Below, piece by piece: positions 32,041 through 44,990 of a DNA stretch of 64,000 bases. This DNA is from Bufo bufo. Lineage: Eukaryota > Chordata > Amphibia > Anura > Bufonidae. Position numbers and translations under genes: made by a program. How positions within the stretch are numbered: the first letter of the stretch is position 1; each line of letters begins with the position of its first letter. The notes below the pieces were generated by a model. It saw only the letters and a program-made list of their open reading frames with translations. It did no database searches and was not told where the DNA came from. The DNA lies in assembly GCF_905171765.1 (NCBI RefSeq), contig NC_053394.1, positions 155,890,015 through 155,954,014 on the forward strand, written 5' to 3'.

Positions 32041-32471
32041 TTATGTGGCACGCTATGGGGACATCAACTGGGGGAATTACTGGCACATGATGGGGGACAC
32101 TATAGGGGCATTACTGGCACATGATTGGGAACACTATGGGGGCATTACTGGCACATGATTGGGGACAATATGGGGGCATTACTGGCACATGATGGGGGAC
32201 ACTATGGAGGGCATTACTGGCACATGATGAGGGATACTATAGGAGAATTACTGGCACATGATGGGGACACTATGGGGGCATTACTGGCACATGATGGGGG
32301 CATTACCGGAACATGATAGGGGATACTATGGGGGCATTAGTGACATATGATGGGTTATACTATGGGGGCATTACTGGCACATGATGGGGGATACTATGGG
32401 ACAATTACTCACACATAATGGGGGACTCTATGGGGCATTACTAGTACATGATGGGGGACACTATGGGGGTA
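32041..32471 (+). repeat. Minisatellite, left part (GGCACATGATGGGGGACACT type)
   Basis: The period is about 33 bases: TTACTGGCACATGATGGGGG then ACACTATGGGGGCA. The array is interrupted at 32475 and resumes at 35391. Confidence 0.88.
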
Positions 32472-32474
32472 TTA

Positions 32475-35390
32475 CCCCCTTAAGGACTCAGGGCGTACCG
32501 GTACGTCCTAAGTTTAAATCGAGATTGCGGAGCTGCGGGGGTTAATCCGAACAGGATGGAGGCTGAAATCATTCCCCCCCGCATCGGCGATCGCCGCAAA
32601 CCGCAGGTCAATTCAGACCTGCGGTTTGCTGCGCTTTCTGCAGTTTCTGATCCCCCGCAGTCCCTGACTTTAGTGTGCCTAAAATATCGATTTTGCACCC
32701 CCCCCTGCACCCCTGGATGATTTTTTGCCGGCAGATGGTGCAGGGGGGGTAGTTGTGGGCGGTGGGGGCGGTGCGGGGGGGGCGGGTGGTGTATCGCGAT
32801 CCCGCCTGCCGCACTGCCCGCCTCCTCTTGAAAATTCATTGGTGGCCAGTGGGTATACCAGGGTGTCAATCCATACCGCGGTCATACCGCGGTCCCTCTC
32901 TCGCCCATCGGGGGGCTACTGTGCCTTTGCAGCCCCCCGATGGAGAGGGAGAGAGCCCCCAGACAGGCCCCCCTCCTTACCCTTCCCCGTCTGCGAAGTT
33001 GTGGCCACAACTGAGCAGACGGGAAAGGTTCCCATGGCAACAGGACGCCTTCTCAGGCATCCTGCTGTCCATGGTGCTGAACAGATCTGTGCTAAAGGCA
33101 TAGATCTGTTCAGACAAAGTGTAAGTAAAATACAGTACAAAACACTATATAGTGTAGACATCAGACCCACTGTATCTTCAAGAACCAAGTGGGTCTGGGT
33201 AAAAAAAAAAGTAAAAATCAAAAAACACATTTATCACTGATTAAAAATGAAAAAAATAAAATTCCCTACACATGTTTGGTATCGCCGCGTCCGTAATGAC
33301 CTGATCTATAAAACGGTCATGTTACTTTGCCCGCACGGTGAACGCCATAAAAATAAAAAAATATAAACTATTAGGAAATTTAAATTTTGCCCACCTTACT
33401 TCCCAAAAAAGGTAATAAAAGTGATCAAAAAAGTCGCATGTACGCCAAAATAGTACCAATCAAACCGTCATCTCATCCCTCAAAAATCATACCCTACCCA
33501 ATATAATCGCCCAAAAACTGAAAAAAATATGGCTCTTAGACTATGGAAACACTAAAACATGATTTTTTTTGTTTCAAAAATGAAATATTAGGTATCGCCG
33601 CGTCCATATCGACCGACTCTATAAAAATATCACATGACCTAACCCCTCAGGTGACCACCGTAAATAAATAAAAATAAAAACAGTGTAAAAAAAGCCATTT
33701 TTTGTCATCTTACGTCACAAAAAGTGTAATAGCAAGCGATCAAAAAGTCATATGCACCCCAAAATAGTGCCAATCAAACCGTCATCTCATCCCGCAAAAA
33801 ATGAGACCCTACTTAAGATAATCTCCCAAAAACTGAAAAAACTATGGCTCTTAGACTATGGAGAGGAGACACTAAAACATTTTTTTTGTTTTAAAAATGA
33901 AATCATTGTGTAAAACATAAATAAAAAAAATTGTATACATATTAGGTATTACCGCGTCCGTGACAACCTGCTCTATAAAATTACTACATGATCTAACCTG
34001 TCAGATGAATGTTGTAAATAACAAAAAAAAAACGTGCCAAAAAATCTATTTCTTGTTACCTTGCCGCACAAAAAAGTGTAATATAGAGCAACCAAAAATC
34101 ATATGTACCCTAAACTAGTACCAACAAAACTGCCACCCTATCCCGTAGTTTCTAAAATGGGGTCAGTTTTTTGGAGTTTCTACTCTAGGGGTGCATCAGG
34201 GGGGCTTCAAATGGGACATGGTGTAAAAAAAAACAGTCCAGCAAAATCTGCCTTCCAAAAACCCTATGACATTCCTTTCCTTCTACGCCCTGCCGTGTGC
34301 CCGTACAGCAGTTTACGACCACATATGGGGTGTTTCTGTAAACTACAGAATCAGGGCCATAAATATTGAGTTTTGTTTGGCTGTTAACCCTTGCTTTGTA
34401 ACTGGAAAAAAAATTTTTTAATGGAAAATCTGCCAAAAAAGTGAAATTTTGAAATTGTATCTCTATTTTCCATTAAATCTTGTGCAACACCTAAAGGGTT
34501 AACAAAGTTTGTAAAATCGGTTTTGAATACCTTGAGGGGTGTAGTTTCTTAGATGGGGTCACTTTTATGGAGTTTCTACTCTAGGGGTGCATCAGGGGGG
34601 CTTCAAATGGGACATGGTGTCAAAAAACCAGTCCAGCAAAATCTGGCTTCCAAAAACCATACGGCACACCTTTCCCTCTACGCCCTACTGTGTGCCCGTA
34701 CAGTAGTTTACGGCCACATATGGGGTGTTTCTGTAAACGGCAGAGTCAGGGCAATAAAGATACACAGTCTTGTTTGGCTGTTAACCCTTGCTTTGTTAGT
34801 GGAAAAAATGGGTTAAAATGGAAAATTAGGCAAAAAAAAGAAATTCGCAAATTTCATCCCCATTTGCCAATAACTCTTGTGCAACACCTAAAGGGTTAAC
34901 AAAGTTTGTAAAATCAGTTTTGAATACCTTGAGGGGTGTAGTTTATAGAATGGGGTCATTTTTGGGCGGTTTCTATTATGTAAGCCTCGCAAAGATATGC
35001 TTCTAAACTTCTAAGCCTTGTAACATCCCCAAAAAATAAAATATCATTCCCAAAATAATTCAAACATGAAGTAGACATATGGGGAATGTAAAGTCATCAC
35101 AATTTTTGGGGGTATTACTATGTATTACAGAAGTAGAGAATCTGAAAGTTTGAAATTTGCAAATTTTTCAACATTTTTGGTAAATTAGGTATTTTTTTAT
35201 GCAAAAAAATTATTTTTTTTTACTTCATTTTACCAGTGTCATGAAGTACAATATGTGACGAAAAAACAATCTCAGAATGGCCTGGATAAGTCAAAGTGTT
35301 TTAAAGTTATCAGCACTTAAAATGACACTGGTCAGATTTGCAAAAAATGGCCAAGTCCTTAAGGTGCAATAGGGCTGAGTCCTTAAGGGG
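32475..35390. mobile_element. TTA-flanked 2.9 kb element inserted in the minisatellite
   Basis: The ends are CCCCCTTAAGGACTCAGGGC and GGGCTGAGTCCTTAAGGGG, flanked by TTA (32472-32474, 35391-35393). The interior has two or three diverged copies of a roughly 390-base unit (AAAATGGGGTCA...CACATATGGGGTGTTTCTGT) and shorter repeats (TATGGCTCTTAGACTATGGA). No transposase is evident. The GC-rich 32560-33000 part gives open frames on both strands that I do not accept as genes. Confidence 0.7.
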
Positions 35391-36370
35391 TTACTGGCAC
35401 ATCATGGGGGACACTATGGGGGCATTACTGGCACATCATAAGGGACAATATGGGGGTATTTCCTTGTTAGTCGGGTATATGTGAGGGTGGTTGTTTACGG
35501 TCCCGCCACACGGGGCGTCCCACCATCCTTTACCCTGTGCCTTCATGTCATATTTATTGTATTGTGTCTTAATAAACTACATATATATTTTATATGTGTG
35601 TTCTCCTATTTTCTATGGGGGGTTTTCTCGTTGGTTGGTACACTATGGGGGTATTACTGGCACATAATGGGGGACACTATGAGGGCATTACTGGCACATC
35701 ATGAGGGACACTATGGGGGCATCTACTGGCAAATCCTGGTGGACACTATGGGGGCATCTACTGGCACATCATGGGGGACACTATGGGAGCATTACTGGCA
35801 CATCATGGGGGAACCTATGGGGGCATTACTGTCAAATCATGGGGGATACTATGGGGGCATCTACTGGCAGATCATGGGGGACAGTATAGGGGCATTACTG
35901 GCACATCATGGGGGACACTATGGGGGAATTTATACTGGCACATCATGGGGGACACTATGGGGGCATCTACTGGGGGCATTTACACTGGCACATCATGGGG
36001 GACACTATGGGGGCATTTATACTGGAACATCATGGGGGCACTATGGGGGCAATTATACTGGCACATAATGGGGGATTATGGGGGCATTTGCTGGGGTATT
36101 TATAAGGCACATCTGGGGTATCTACTCAGGGGAATTAATACTGGCACATTATGGGGGACTATAGGGGCACCTACTGGGGGCATTTACACTGGGACATCAT
36201 GTGGACACTATGGGGGCATTTACTGGGGGGCAGTTATACTGGCACATCATGGGAGACACTATGGGGGTATCTACCGAGGATATTTATACTGGCACTTCAT
36301 GGGGGACACTATGGGGACATCTGTACTGGCACATAGTGGGTGACACTATAGGGGCATCTGCTGGTGCAGC
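35391..36370 (+). repeat. Minisatellite, right part
   Basis: It continues the 33-base units of 32041-32471. A non-repeat stretch at 35455-35630 interrupts it. From 35930 many units are longer (GGGGGCATTTATACTGGCAC). Open frames rich in Gly, Trp and His here are repeat artefacts. Confidence 0.88.
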
Positions 36371-37070
36371 ATGCCAGGGCCCCTAAGGATTATTTTGGGC
36401 GTGAGCATACTAGTGAATGAGGTGCCGAGGATAGTAGTACTCATGGTTTTGTTGTCCCTTGGGGCCGGCAGTGCAGTGGATGGGAAGACAGCACGAGATC
36501 TTCTGGGGCACTCTCTGTTGCAGGGAACACCAGCCAGATGTTGGTTGAGGTGCCCTTGGTGGTGGTGATGTTTAGGGTGCTTGTGGCTGGGCCCCTGGTT
36601 CGTGACGCCAGCACTGTTAGGTGCAAATGTTGAGAGTGGTGGTAGTAAGATGATATGGAATAAAGAGTCTAGAGGTTTAAATAAACTCCTGGTATTTTAC
36701 TGAAGCTGATCCACAGGTTCTCAATGTATGAAAAGTCATTTACATCAGAGCAGCTTTTACAAGGATTCCCATTAGTTCTCAGAAGTTGAATGGGAAATAG
36801 TCCTTTATAAAGATCAGTCTTTCTCTCTCTTAATGCTCCAATTTGGAGGTTAATGCTGTTTTTATTGTACTGTATAATCCTATACTTCAGTTTCCTTTTA
36901 TAGGAATACTATATTCAGACAAATGATCCTTTTGTCTTTAATAGTGTGGGTAGCTGATAGCTTGAGATCTCTCCACCTAATGCAAAGGAGGCTGTAGTCA
37001 TATACACGACAGTTACCTTCCTTTGTCAGTATCTTCATTACCTCTATGAGTTGTCTGGAGATACTGTGAT
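36371..37070. other. Unassigned spacer
   Basis: I see no supported gene. The segment 36590-36720 (GTGACGCCAGCACTGTTAGG onward, AATAAA near 36659) could be the edge of an unidentified retroelement. The rest shows no clear repeat. Confidence 0.35.
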
Positions 37071-37319
37071 TAGAGTTGAGTGGACACCTGGATGTTCTGG
37101 TTCGGCCGAACTTCAGAAAAAAGTTTGAGTTTGGGACCCGAACTTGACACTGAACCCGAACCCCATTGAAGTCAATAGGTACCTGAACTTTTGAGCACTA
37201 AAATGGCTGTAAAAATGTCATGGAAAGGGTTAGAGGGCTGCAAATGACATCAAAATGTGGTTAAGAGCATGGCAAGTGCTCTGCAAACAAATGTGGATAG
37301 GGAAATGACTTTAAATAAC

Positions 37320-37700
37320 ATAAAATACGTAAAAATAAAAAATAATTATCTTGATCTAGGAGGACGAGGTCCATATGGAGTAGGAGGTTGAGGAGGCGGT
37401 GGATGTGGCGGTGTAGGTGGAAGCGGCGGTGGAGGAGGAGGAGGTAGCCTACACTGCTTTTTGGTTTTAAATTTATTTATATTTTTTTAAATCAGGGTAT
37501 ACCACAAAACATTGGGAAATATAACCTGTGATAACCCCCTCCAATCGTGCTAAACACACGTTCAGACAATACACTGGCTGCAGCGCAGGCCAGCACCTCC
37601 AAGGCGTAAAGGGCAAGCTCAGGCCATGTGCCCAATTTGTAGACCCAGAAGTTGCAGGGGCTGACCCCTGTCAGTCAGTTCGTGTAGGCATGTGCACACT
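37320..37700 (-). repeat. Second copy of the hAT 3' coding end
   Basis: GTGTAGGTGGAAGC, ACACACGTTCAGA, GCCAGCACCTCCAAGGCG and GGCCATGTGCCCAATTTG match 39085-39625 in the same orientation. The intervening part of the hATC segment is missing. Confidence 0.75.
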
Positions 37701-38499
37701 TACTGCCCCACCATGTCGCACGTCCCCGTGATGTTCACGATCCAATTTGATATCTGCTCTATCAATTTTCGATGTTCTTTTATGCGCCTACCATGGTGAT
37801 CGCGGTTGGCGGGGAATCAGGGTTCCACGCCGGAGAGGGAGCGTGAGAAAGAGAGACCACATCCAAGGGAGGATTAATTTTTTTAAAATTTTAAACTATA
37901 GAGCGGAATTATGGGACAAATTATTAAAGCTTAAAAGTGGGACAACTTTTTAAAGTTTAAGCATTGAATTAAAGGATGTGGTGCACATTAATTAATGAAG
38001 AATTTATAAAATTTTATTCCCTGTCAACTGACAATGTAATTGACGATTTTTTTTTATTTATGTTCCTGTCACCTATGTAGAAGTGCCCCAGTGACATCCA
38101 CCATCCATTTGGATATCTTCTCTATCAACTTTTCTGAGCCTACCATGTTGATCACGGTTATTGGTGAATCAGGGTTCCACACCGGAGAGGGAGAGTGAGA
38201 AAGAAAGACCAAATTTAAGGGAGATAAATTTATAAAAAAAATTGCGGATCGAGCGGAAATGTGGGAAAAGCTATTGAGGCGAAAATGTGGGACAAATTAC
38301 AGAAGCCCAAATGTGGGCTAACAGAGTAAAGCGTAAATATGGGAAAAGTTATTGAGGCAAAAATGTTGGCCAAAGGAGTAAAGCGGAATTGTGGGACAAA
38401 TTATTGAAGCGCAAATGTGGTACAACTTGTTAAAGTTTAAGCATTGAATCAAAGGAGGTGGCGCCAATCAATTAAAGAAGCATTTCAGAAATTTTATTC

Positions 38500-39070
38500 C
38501 CTGTCACCTATGCAGAGCAGGGGTTTATTCACGTCTAAAATTGTATAATGTCAACCCAAGAATGTAATAGAAAAATAACCGAAATGTATTAACCTGTCTA
38601 CTTGGTAGAGCAGGGGTCTATGACAGAAACAAATTGTTTATTGTCACCCTAAAATGTAAAAAAAAATTATTGAAATTTATTAAGCTGTCAACTAGGTATA
38701 GGAGGGGTATATTACACCCAAAAATTTGTGAATTTCACCCAAAAATGTAAGACAAATTTTTTTTTTTACCTGTCTACTAGGTATAGCAGTGGTACATAAC
38801 ACCCAAAAATTTGTGAATTTCACTAGAAAATGTAACTGACAATTTTTATTTTATTTTTTACCCGTCTACTAGGTATAGCAGTGGTACTTCGCACCCAAAA
38901 ATTGGTAAATTTCACCAGAAAATGTAACTGACAAATTTTTTTAGTTTTTTTTCGGTCTACTGGGTATAGCAGTGGTACATCACACCCAAAAATTGGTGAA
39001 TTTCACCGGAAAATGTAACTGACAATTTATTTATTTTTTTAACCTGTCTACTAGGTATAGCAGTGGTAAT
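38500..39070. repeat. Roughly 110-base tandem repeats in the hAT 3' flank
   Basis: About five units of GTCTACTAGGTATAGCAGTG, ACACCCAAAAATT, AAATGTAACTGACAA with T-rich ends. Two diverged earlier units lie at 37740-38500. Confidence 0.75.
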
Positions 39071-39359
39071 GTAACTGACAAAGTAGTGAAATTACATAAA
39101 ATAAAATACGTACCAAAATTTTTTTTTTTTATTTATGAGGTGGAGTTTCATATGGAGTAGGAGTTTGAGTAGGCGGTGGACGTAGCGGTGTAGGTGGAAG
39201 CTGTGGTGGAGGAGGACGAGGTAGCCAACACAGGTTTTTGGTTTTAATTAAATTTTTTTAAATTAGGGTACACTCTAAAAGAGTGTGAAATATCCAAAAT
39301 ACAAGAATGAGCAATTGCGTTGCAGTATAAGAATGGCTGGTTAGTGCCGGTATACATGT

Positions 39360-42300
39360 CTATTCTGCACAAGGTACAGACAAGTCCTGTGGGATCCATG
39401 CCTGGTTCATTTTAATGAACGTGAGCTTGTCCACATTGGCTGTTGACAGACGGCTGCGCATGTATGGGATGACGCCCCCTGCCGTTTCTAAACACACGTT
39501 CAGATAATACACTGGCTGCAGGGCAGGCCAGCACCTCCAAGGCGTAAAGGGCAAGCTCAGGCCATGTGCCCAATTTGGAGACCCAGAAGTTGAAGAGGGC
39601 AGACCCGTCATTCAGTACTTGTAGGCGTGTGCACACATACTGCTCCACCATGTTGGTGAAATGCTGCCTCCTGCTAAGATGTTCCATATCAGCTGGTGGT
39701 GCTGGTTGTTGTGGCGTGCTGACAAATCTTTTCCACATTTCGGCCATGCTAACCCTGCCTTCTGAGGTGCTGGTGGTGCCCCAGCTGCGTTGGCGACCTC
39801 TTCCTTCGCTTGTGCTTCCACTGTGCCCCCGCTGTCAGGTGAGAATGCCACCAGCAGCGCGTCTACCAGCGTGCGCTTGTACTCGCGCATCTTACGATTA
39901 CGCTCCAGTGACGGAATTAAGGACGGTACATTGTCCTTGTAATGGGGATCCAGTAGGTGGCCACCCAGCAATCAGCACAAGTTAGAATGTGGGCAACTCG
40001 GCGGTCGTTGCGGAGACACTGCAGCATGTAATTGCTCATGTGTGCCAGGCTGCCCAGAGGCAACGAAAAGCTGTCCTCTGTGGGAGGATATCGTCTGTGT
40101 CCTCTGTATCCCCCCAGCCATGCACCAGTGATGGCCATGAGCTGGTCTGGGTGCCACCCTGCTGTGAACATGGTTCCTCCTCCTCCATCTCCTCCTCCAC
40201 ATCCTCCACCTCGTCATACTGCAGAACGGTGCCCTGGCTGGACAATTGTGTACCTGGCGTTTGTGGGTGCAGGAACCCACCCTCGGAGCCACTTGGGAAT
40301 GACTGGCCGGAAACCCTACGAAATGATCCCTCTTCCTCCTCCTCCTCCTGTGCCACATCCTCTTCCATCATCGCCAGCAGCGTTTTTTCAAGGAGGCAAA
40401 GAAGTGGGATAGTTACGCTGAGAACGGCGTTATCGGCACTAGCCATGTTGGTGGAGTACTCGAAACAGCGCAACAAGGAACACAGGTCTTGCATGGAGGC
40501 CTAGTTATTGGTGGTGAAGTGGTGCTGTTCCGCCGAGTGACTCACCCGTGCGTGCTGCAGCTGAAACTCCACTATCGCCTGCTGCTGCTCGCACAGTCTG
40601 GCCATCATGTGCAAGGTGGAGTTCCACCTTGTGGGCACGTCGCATATGAGGCGGTGAGCGGGAAGGCCGAAGTTACGCTGCAGCGCTGACAGGTGAGCAG
40701 CAGCAGGGAGAGAATGCCGAAAGTGCGCACAGACGGCACGCACTTTATGCAGCAGCTCTGATATATTGGGGTAATTTTTAAGGAATCTCTGCACCACCAA
40801 ATTCAGCACATGCGCCAGGCAAAGGATGTGCGTCAAACCGGCTAGTCCCAGAGCTGCTACGAGATTTCGCCCATTATCGCACACTACCAGGCCGGGCTTC
40901 AGGCTCACTGGTGCCAACCACTCATCGGTCTGTTGTTCAAGGCCCGTCCACAGCTCCTGCGCGGTGTGGGGTTTGTCCCCCAAACAGATAAGTTTTAAAA
41001 CTGCCTGCTGTCGTTTACCCCTGGCTGTGCTGAAGTTGGTGGTGAAGGTGTTACGCTGACCGGATGAGGAGCTGGTAGAGGATGAGGAAGCAGAGTATGA
41101 GGAGGAAGCAACAGGAGGCAAACTGAAGCGCCCTGCAATCCTCGGTGGTGGAAGGACATGCGCTAAACTGCTATCCGCCTCAGGCCCAGCCGCCACTGCA
41201 TTTACCCAGTGTGCTGTCATGGAGATATAACGTCCCTGACCGTGCTTACTGGTCCACGTATCCGTAGTGAGGTGCACCTTGCCACAGATGGTGTTGCGCA
41301 GTGCACACCTGATTTTGTCCCCTACTTGGTTGTGCAGGGAAGGCATGGCTCGCCTGGAAAAGTAGTGGCGGCTGGGCACGACGTACTGTGGGACAGCCAC
41401 CGCCATAAGGCCTTTAAAACTATCCGTCTCCACCAGACAGAGTGACAGCATTTCAAAGGCCAGTAATTTAAAAATGCTGGCATTCAGGGCTAGTGATCGC
41501 GGGTGGGTAGGGGGGTACTTCCTCTTCCTCGCCAGCGTTTGGGAGATGGAGAGCTGAACGCTTTCGTGGGAAATTGTGGAGATGCTTGGTGACCCAGGTG
41601 GTGGTGTTGCTGGAAGATCCTCTGTTTGCGGGGTGGCAGGTGGCACTGTCACTCCAGAAGTGGATGAAGAGGCCGAGACTGCAGCAGAAGAGGAAGCAGG
41701 AGGAGCCAGAGACCTTTCTTGGTTTTTGAGGTGTCTACTCTACTGCAGCTCGTGCTTTGCACTTAAATGCCTGGTCATGCAGGTTGTGCTCAGGTTGAGA
41801 ACGTTTATGCCTCGCTTCAGGCTCTGATTGCACAGCGTGCAAACCACTCGTGTCTTGTCGTCAGCACATTGTCTAAAGAACTGCCATGCCAGGGAACTCC
41901 TTGGAGCTGGCTTTGGTGTGATCAGTCCCTTGCTGCGGTGGGCAGTAGCAGGCGTACTGTCTAGAGGACGGCCGCTCCGCTTTTGCACCCTGCTCCCTCT
42001 TCTGCTGTGCTGGTGGCTCTGTGCGACCACCGCCTCTTCCTCCGAACTACATAGGTCACTCGCATGACCTTGATTCCATGTGGGGTCGAGGACCTCATCG
42101 TCCTCCACATCATCTACCACCTAGTCTTCACCCCTGCCCTCCTTGTCGGTCTGCACACTTTTGAAAGCCCCAGCAGTTGGCACCTGTGTTTCATCATCAT
42201 CCGAGACGTGCTGCGATGGTCCTCCCATGTACTCATCTTGAAAGATAAGTGGTTGGGCATCGGTGGTGCACTCAATCTCTTCCACTTCTGGGGCAGGGCT

Positions 42301-42729
42301 AGGTGGATGGCCCTGGGAAACCCTGCTAACAGAGTCATCAAAAAGCAGAAGAGACTGCTGCATGATTTGGGGCTCAGACTACTTGGCTGATTTGCAAGGG
42401 GGTGAGGTAAAAGACTGATGGACATCGGCTGCAGGTGCCAACTGTGGTCTTTCAGCATGAGACTGGATGGGAGACAATGTGAAGGAACTGGAGCCACTGT
42501 CAGCAACCCAATCTACTATCGCCTGTACTTGTTCAGGCCTCACCATTCGTAGAGCCGCATTAGGCCAGACCAAATACCGCTGCAGGTTCTGTCGCCTACT
42601 CGCACCTGAGGAAGTGGTTTCACTTGTGCGTGTAGCTGGCAAAGATCGACCACGTCCTCTCCCTGCAACAGGAGCTCCACCAGCAGCACCACGACCTGGG
42701 CCACGTCCTTTATTTGACGCTCTCCTCAT
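39360..42729 (-). pseudogene. hAT (ZBED-like) transposase pseudogene
   Basis: Minus-strand order: a basic Gly/Arg-rich N terminus (from 42729), an acidic stretch, a BED zinc finger (CTLCNQSLKR then CMTRHLSAKH, 41740-41860), and the RNase H-like transposase core (VHLTTDTWTSKHGQGRYISM, VVCDNGRNLV, LCLAHVLNLVVQ, DVPTRWNST; 41652-40501). The hAT dimerisation region follows (LALYALEVLACPAASVLSERVF, RSRLSTANVDKL; 39747-39360). At least five frame changes and stops separate the parts. The longest intact frame is 383 residues (41652-40501). Confidence 0.88.
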
Positions 42730-42854
42730 ATTTCTCGAATTTAGGATCTTGCCCTAAATGGGTGTTTAATTAATAGTAGAATAGAACGACAGTATTTAAA
42801 GGGTGTATCTCACACGCCGTGACACACACTAGGCCGCAATTAAAGATTTGTGCC

Positions 42855-44990
42855 TAATTTGCGATAGCAATTGAGCCTCTAGCTGAAGCCATCAGATCTT
42901 CTGTGGGGATAAGAGGCTTCACATATGGTTCACTAGAGGAGAAAGTAGCACTGTACGCAGATGATCTGTTATTATTTATGGATAATTGGAAGGAATCTCT
43001 CCTGGTGGCAATGGAAGTGATTAATGGGTTTGGGAAAATGTCGGGTCTATGCATTAATTGGACTAAGTCTGTGCTGATGCCATTGAAGGAAGATATCACT
43101 AACATCAGTTCTTGTGTGGAAGGCCTACAGGTTGTTCACTCTTTCAAATATTTGGGTATCCAGGTTTCCCGCAGTGATCTAGATTTTAAAAGATTGAACA
43201 TATCCCCTCTGCTTCAGAAGTTTAGACAGAAGGTTAATGCCTGGACAAAACTAACACTATCTATCATAGGCAGAACGAATCTGATAAAAATGATACTGAT
43301 GCCACAACTTCTCTATGTGCTACATAATGCCCCTGTATGGCTCCCCCTTAGGATCTTCTATGTAGTTAATGCAATATTCAGGGACCTTATCTGGAAGAAA
43401 GGTACACCTCGCATTAAACTGGCAACTCTGTGCAGGCCAAAGACTAGCGGGGGTCTGGGGGTACCGGATCCGTGGATGTATTATCTAGCGGCACAATTGC
43501 AGCATATGAGAGGATGGGAGTCGACGGATGGCATGGGTACAGGCAGCAAAATTATTCAGTCTCTGGTGGGATGTCAAAACTTAAGGTCTGCTCTGGAGGA
43601 GGGTACTTTTCATGCAAAGGGCAATACATACCGGATACTTCGTTCCATTCACAATACGTGGTGGAAAGCCAGGGAAATCATAGGTATTCAAGGTTACTCT
43701 GACATCACTCCTATTTGGCCGAATTTTATGTATACAGTACTGAAGTAAACAAGGTTAGTGGAGTTAAGGTTTGGGATGCTTCAGGACTGAAATATATGGG
43801 TCAACTGTTTGATAATAATGTTCTTAAAGAATTCTCAAGACTGCAGCAGGAATTTGGGCTGCAGAAGTCCCAATTCTATTTGTATCTGCAACTTAGACAT
43901 GCGCTACGTGCTCAGGACCAGGTGGTAGCAGTAAGCCCTGCGCAGAAAAATTCTATATTAGACCTGGTGAAGTCTAGTGGAGGTACAAAAGGAGTGATAT
44001 CTCTAAATTACACATGTCTTATGGAAGCGCAATTTAAGAAGCAGCAATTCCCGTTATATAATAAATGGAAGAGGGATGCCCCTGATTTGACGGAGGAACA
44101 ATGGGACACTGTCTTGGAGGAGTTCACTCAGGTTGCGGTGAGTGAAGCTCAAAGGGTGTCTCAACTCTTGTTGTTACACAGAGTATATAAAACTCCTGTT
44201 CTAATGAAAAAAATGGGGTACAGAAATGATGATTGTTGCCCAAGGTGTGATGTGGCGAATGCAGACCTCATTCACTTGATGTGGAATTGCCCTAGACTGA
44301 GAAGATACTGGACGGGGGTAGTTGAGATAGTGAAAACTGTTTTTGATGTTGAGCTCAATATGGATGTGTGAATGTACCAAAATCGATGCCTGAGAAAAGA
44401 TTGGCTGTCATTAGGGTATTATATCAGGCTAGAAAGGTAATAGCATTTCACTGGTTAGATAATCAACCACCATCAGTGGATGAACTAGAAAAAAAGGTGC
44501 ATGTGCTGATTAGTCTTGAAAATTATGTCTACCAAAAGAGAAACTGTTTAAAAAAGTTCGAAAAGATATGGTCACTTTGGATTCAACATTATAATCTGCA
44601 AATGTAAGGGAGTGAGTAAGTGAGTGATTGAGGGATGTATAGGAACGGGTGGAAAGGGGGGCAAAGAATTATAAGAGGAGTGTTTATATACATAAAATAG
44701 CTACCTTTAATGGTCTCAGGAATAGGAGTGTTTCATGAATATTTATACATGTCTGCTTACTCTTGTAGAATGTACCACATTGCTCGAAGGTGCACTGTTC
44801 TGATTTAATACATTGTGATATGTAAAAATAAGGTGATGATATCTCAGATCTTATGATGCGTTATCATATAAATGCTCTTGTCCCAAGGGGTATGTTGGAG
44901 GGAGGGGGGAGGGGGGATTGGGGTGACAGTGTTCTGTCTTTTGTTAAATTTGAAAATCTTTAATAAAAAGAATCTGATTAAAAAAAAAAA
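42855..44990 (+). mobile_element. L1-clade LINE A, 5' truncated
   Basis: It starts inside the reverse transcriptase (AIAIEPLAEAIR), has the catalytic ALYADDLLLF at about 42951-42980, and runs through the thumb (LSIIGRTNLIKM) and the C-terminal CxxC region (CCPRCDVANADLIHLMWNCP) to WSLWIQHY. It ends with AATAAAAAG and a 10-A tail at 44990. Frameshifts near 43720 and 44365 break ORF2. It is inserted in the hAT repeat array. Confidence 0.85.

Larger units (their letters stand above)
37071..42735 (-). mobile_element. Decayed ZBED-type hAT transposon (left end and coding part)
   Basis: The left end reads TAGAGTTGAGTGGACACCTG, an hAT-like terminus, at 37071. The transposase lies at 39360-42729 on the minus strand. 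Between them are a duplicated 3' fragment (37320-37700) and roughly 110-base tandem repeats (38500-39070; ACCCAAAAATTGGTGAATTTCAC type). The 5' flank runs on as repeats from 42765 and is broken by L1 insertions. I found no matching right terminus. Confidence 0.65.

Noticed and set aside
32725..33240. 171-residue frame and several overlapping frames on both strands
   Set aside because: They lie in the GC-rich interior of a TTA-flanked non-coding element. Compositional openness explains them and no motif is present.
35481..36386. 190-195 residue plus-strand frames rich in Gly, His and Trp
   Set aside because: They arise from the 33-base tandem repeat, whose unit length divisible by three keeps frames open.
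40036..40504. Plus-strand frames rich in Ser and Pro over the hAT region
   Set aside because: They are shadows of the minus-strand transposase pseudogene, whose acidic repeats read as Ser/Pro on the other strand.
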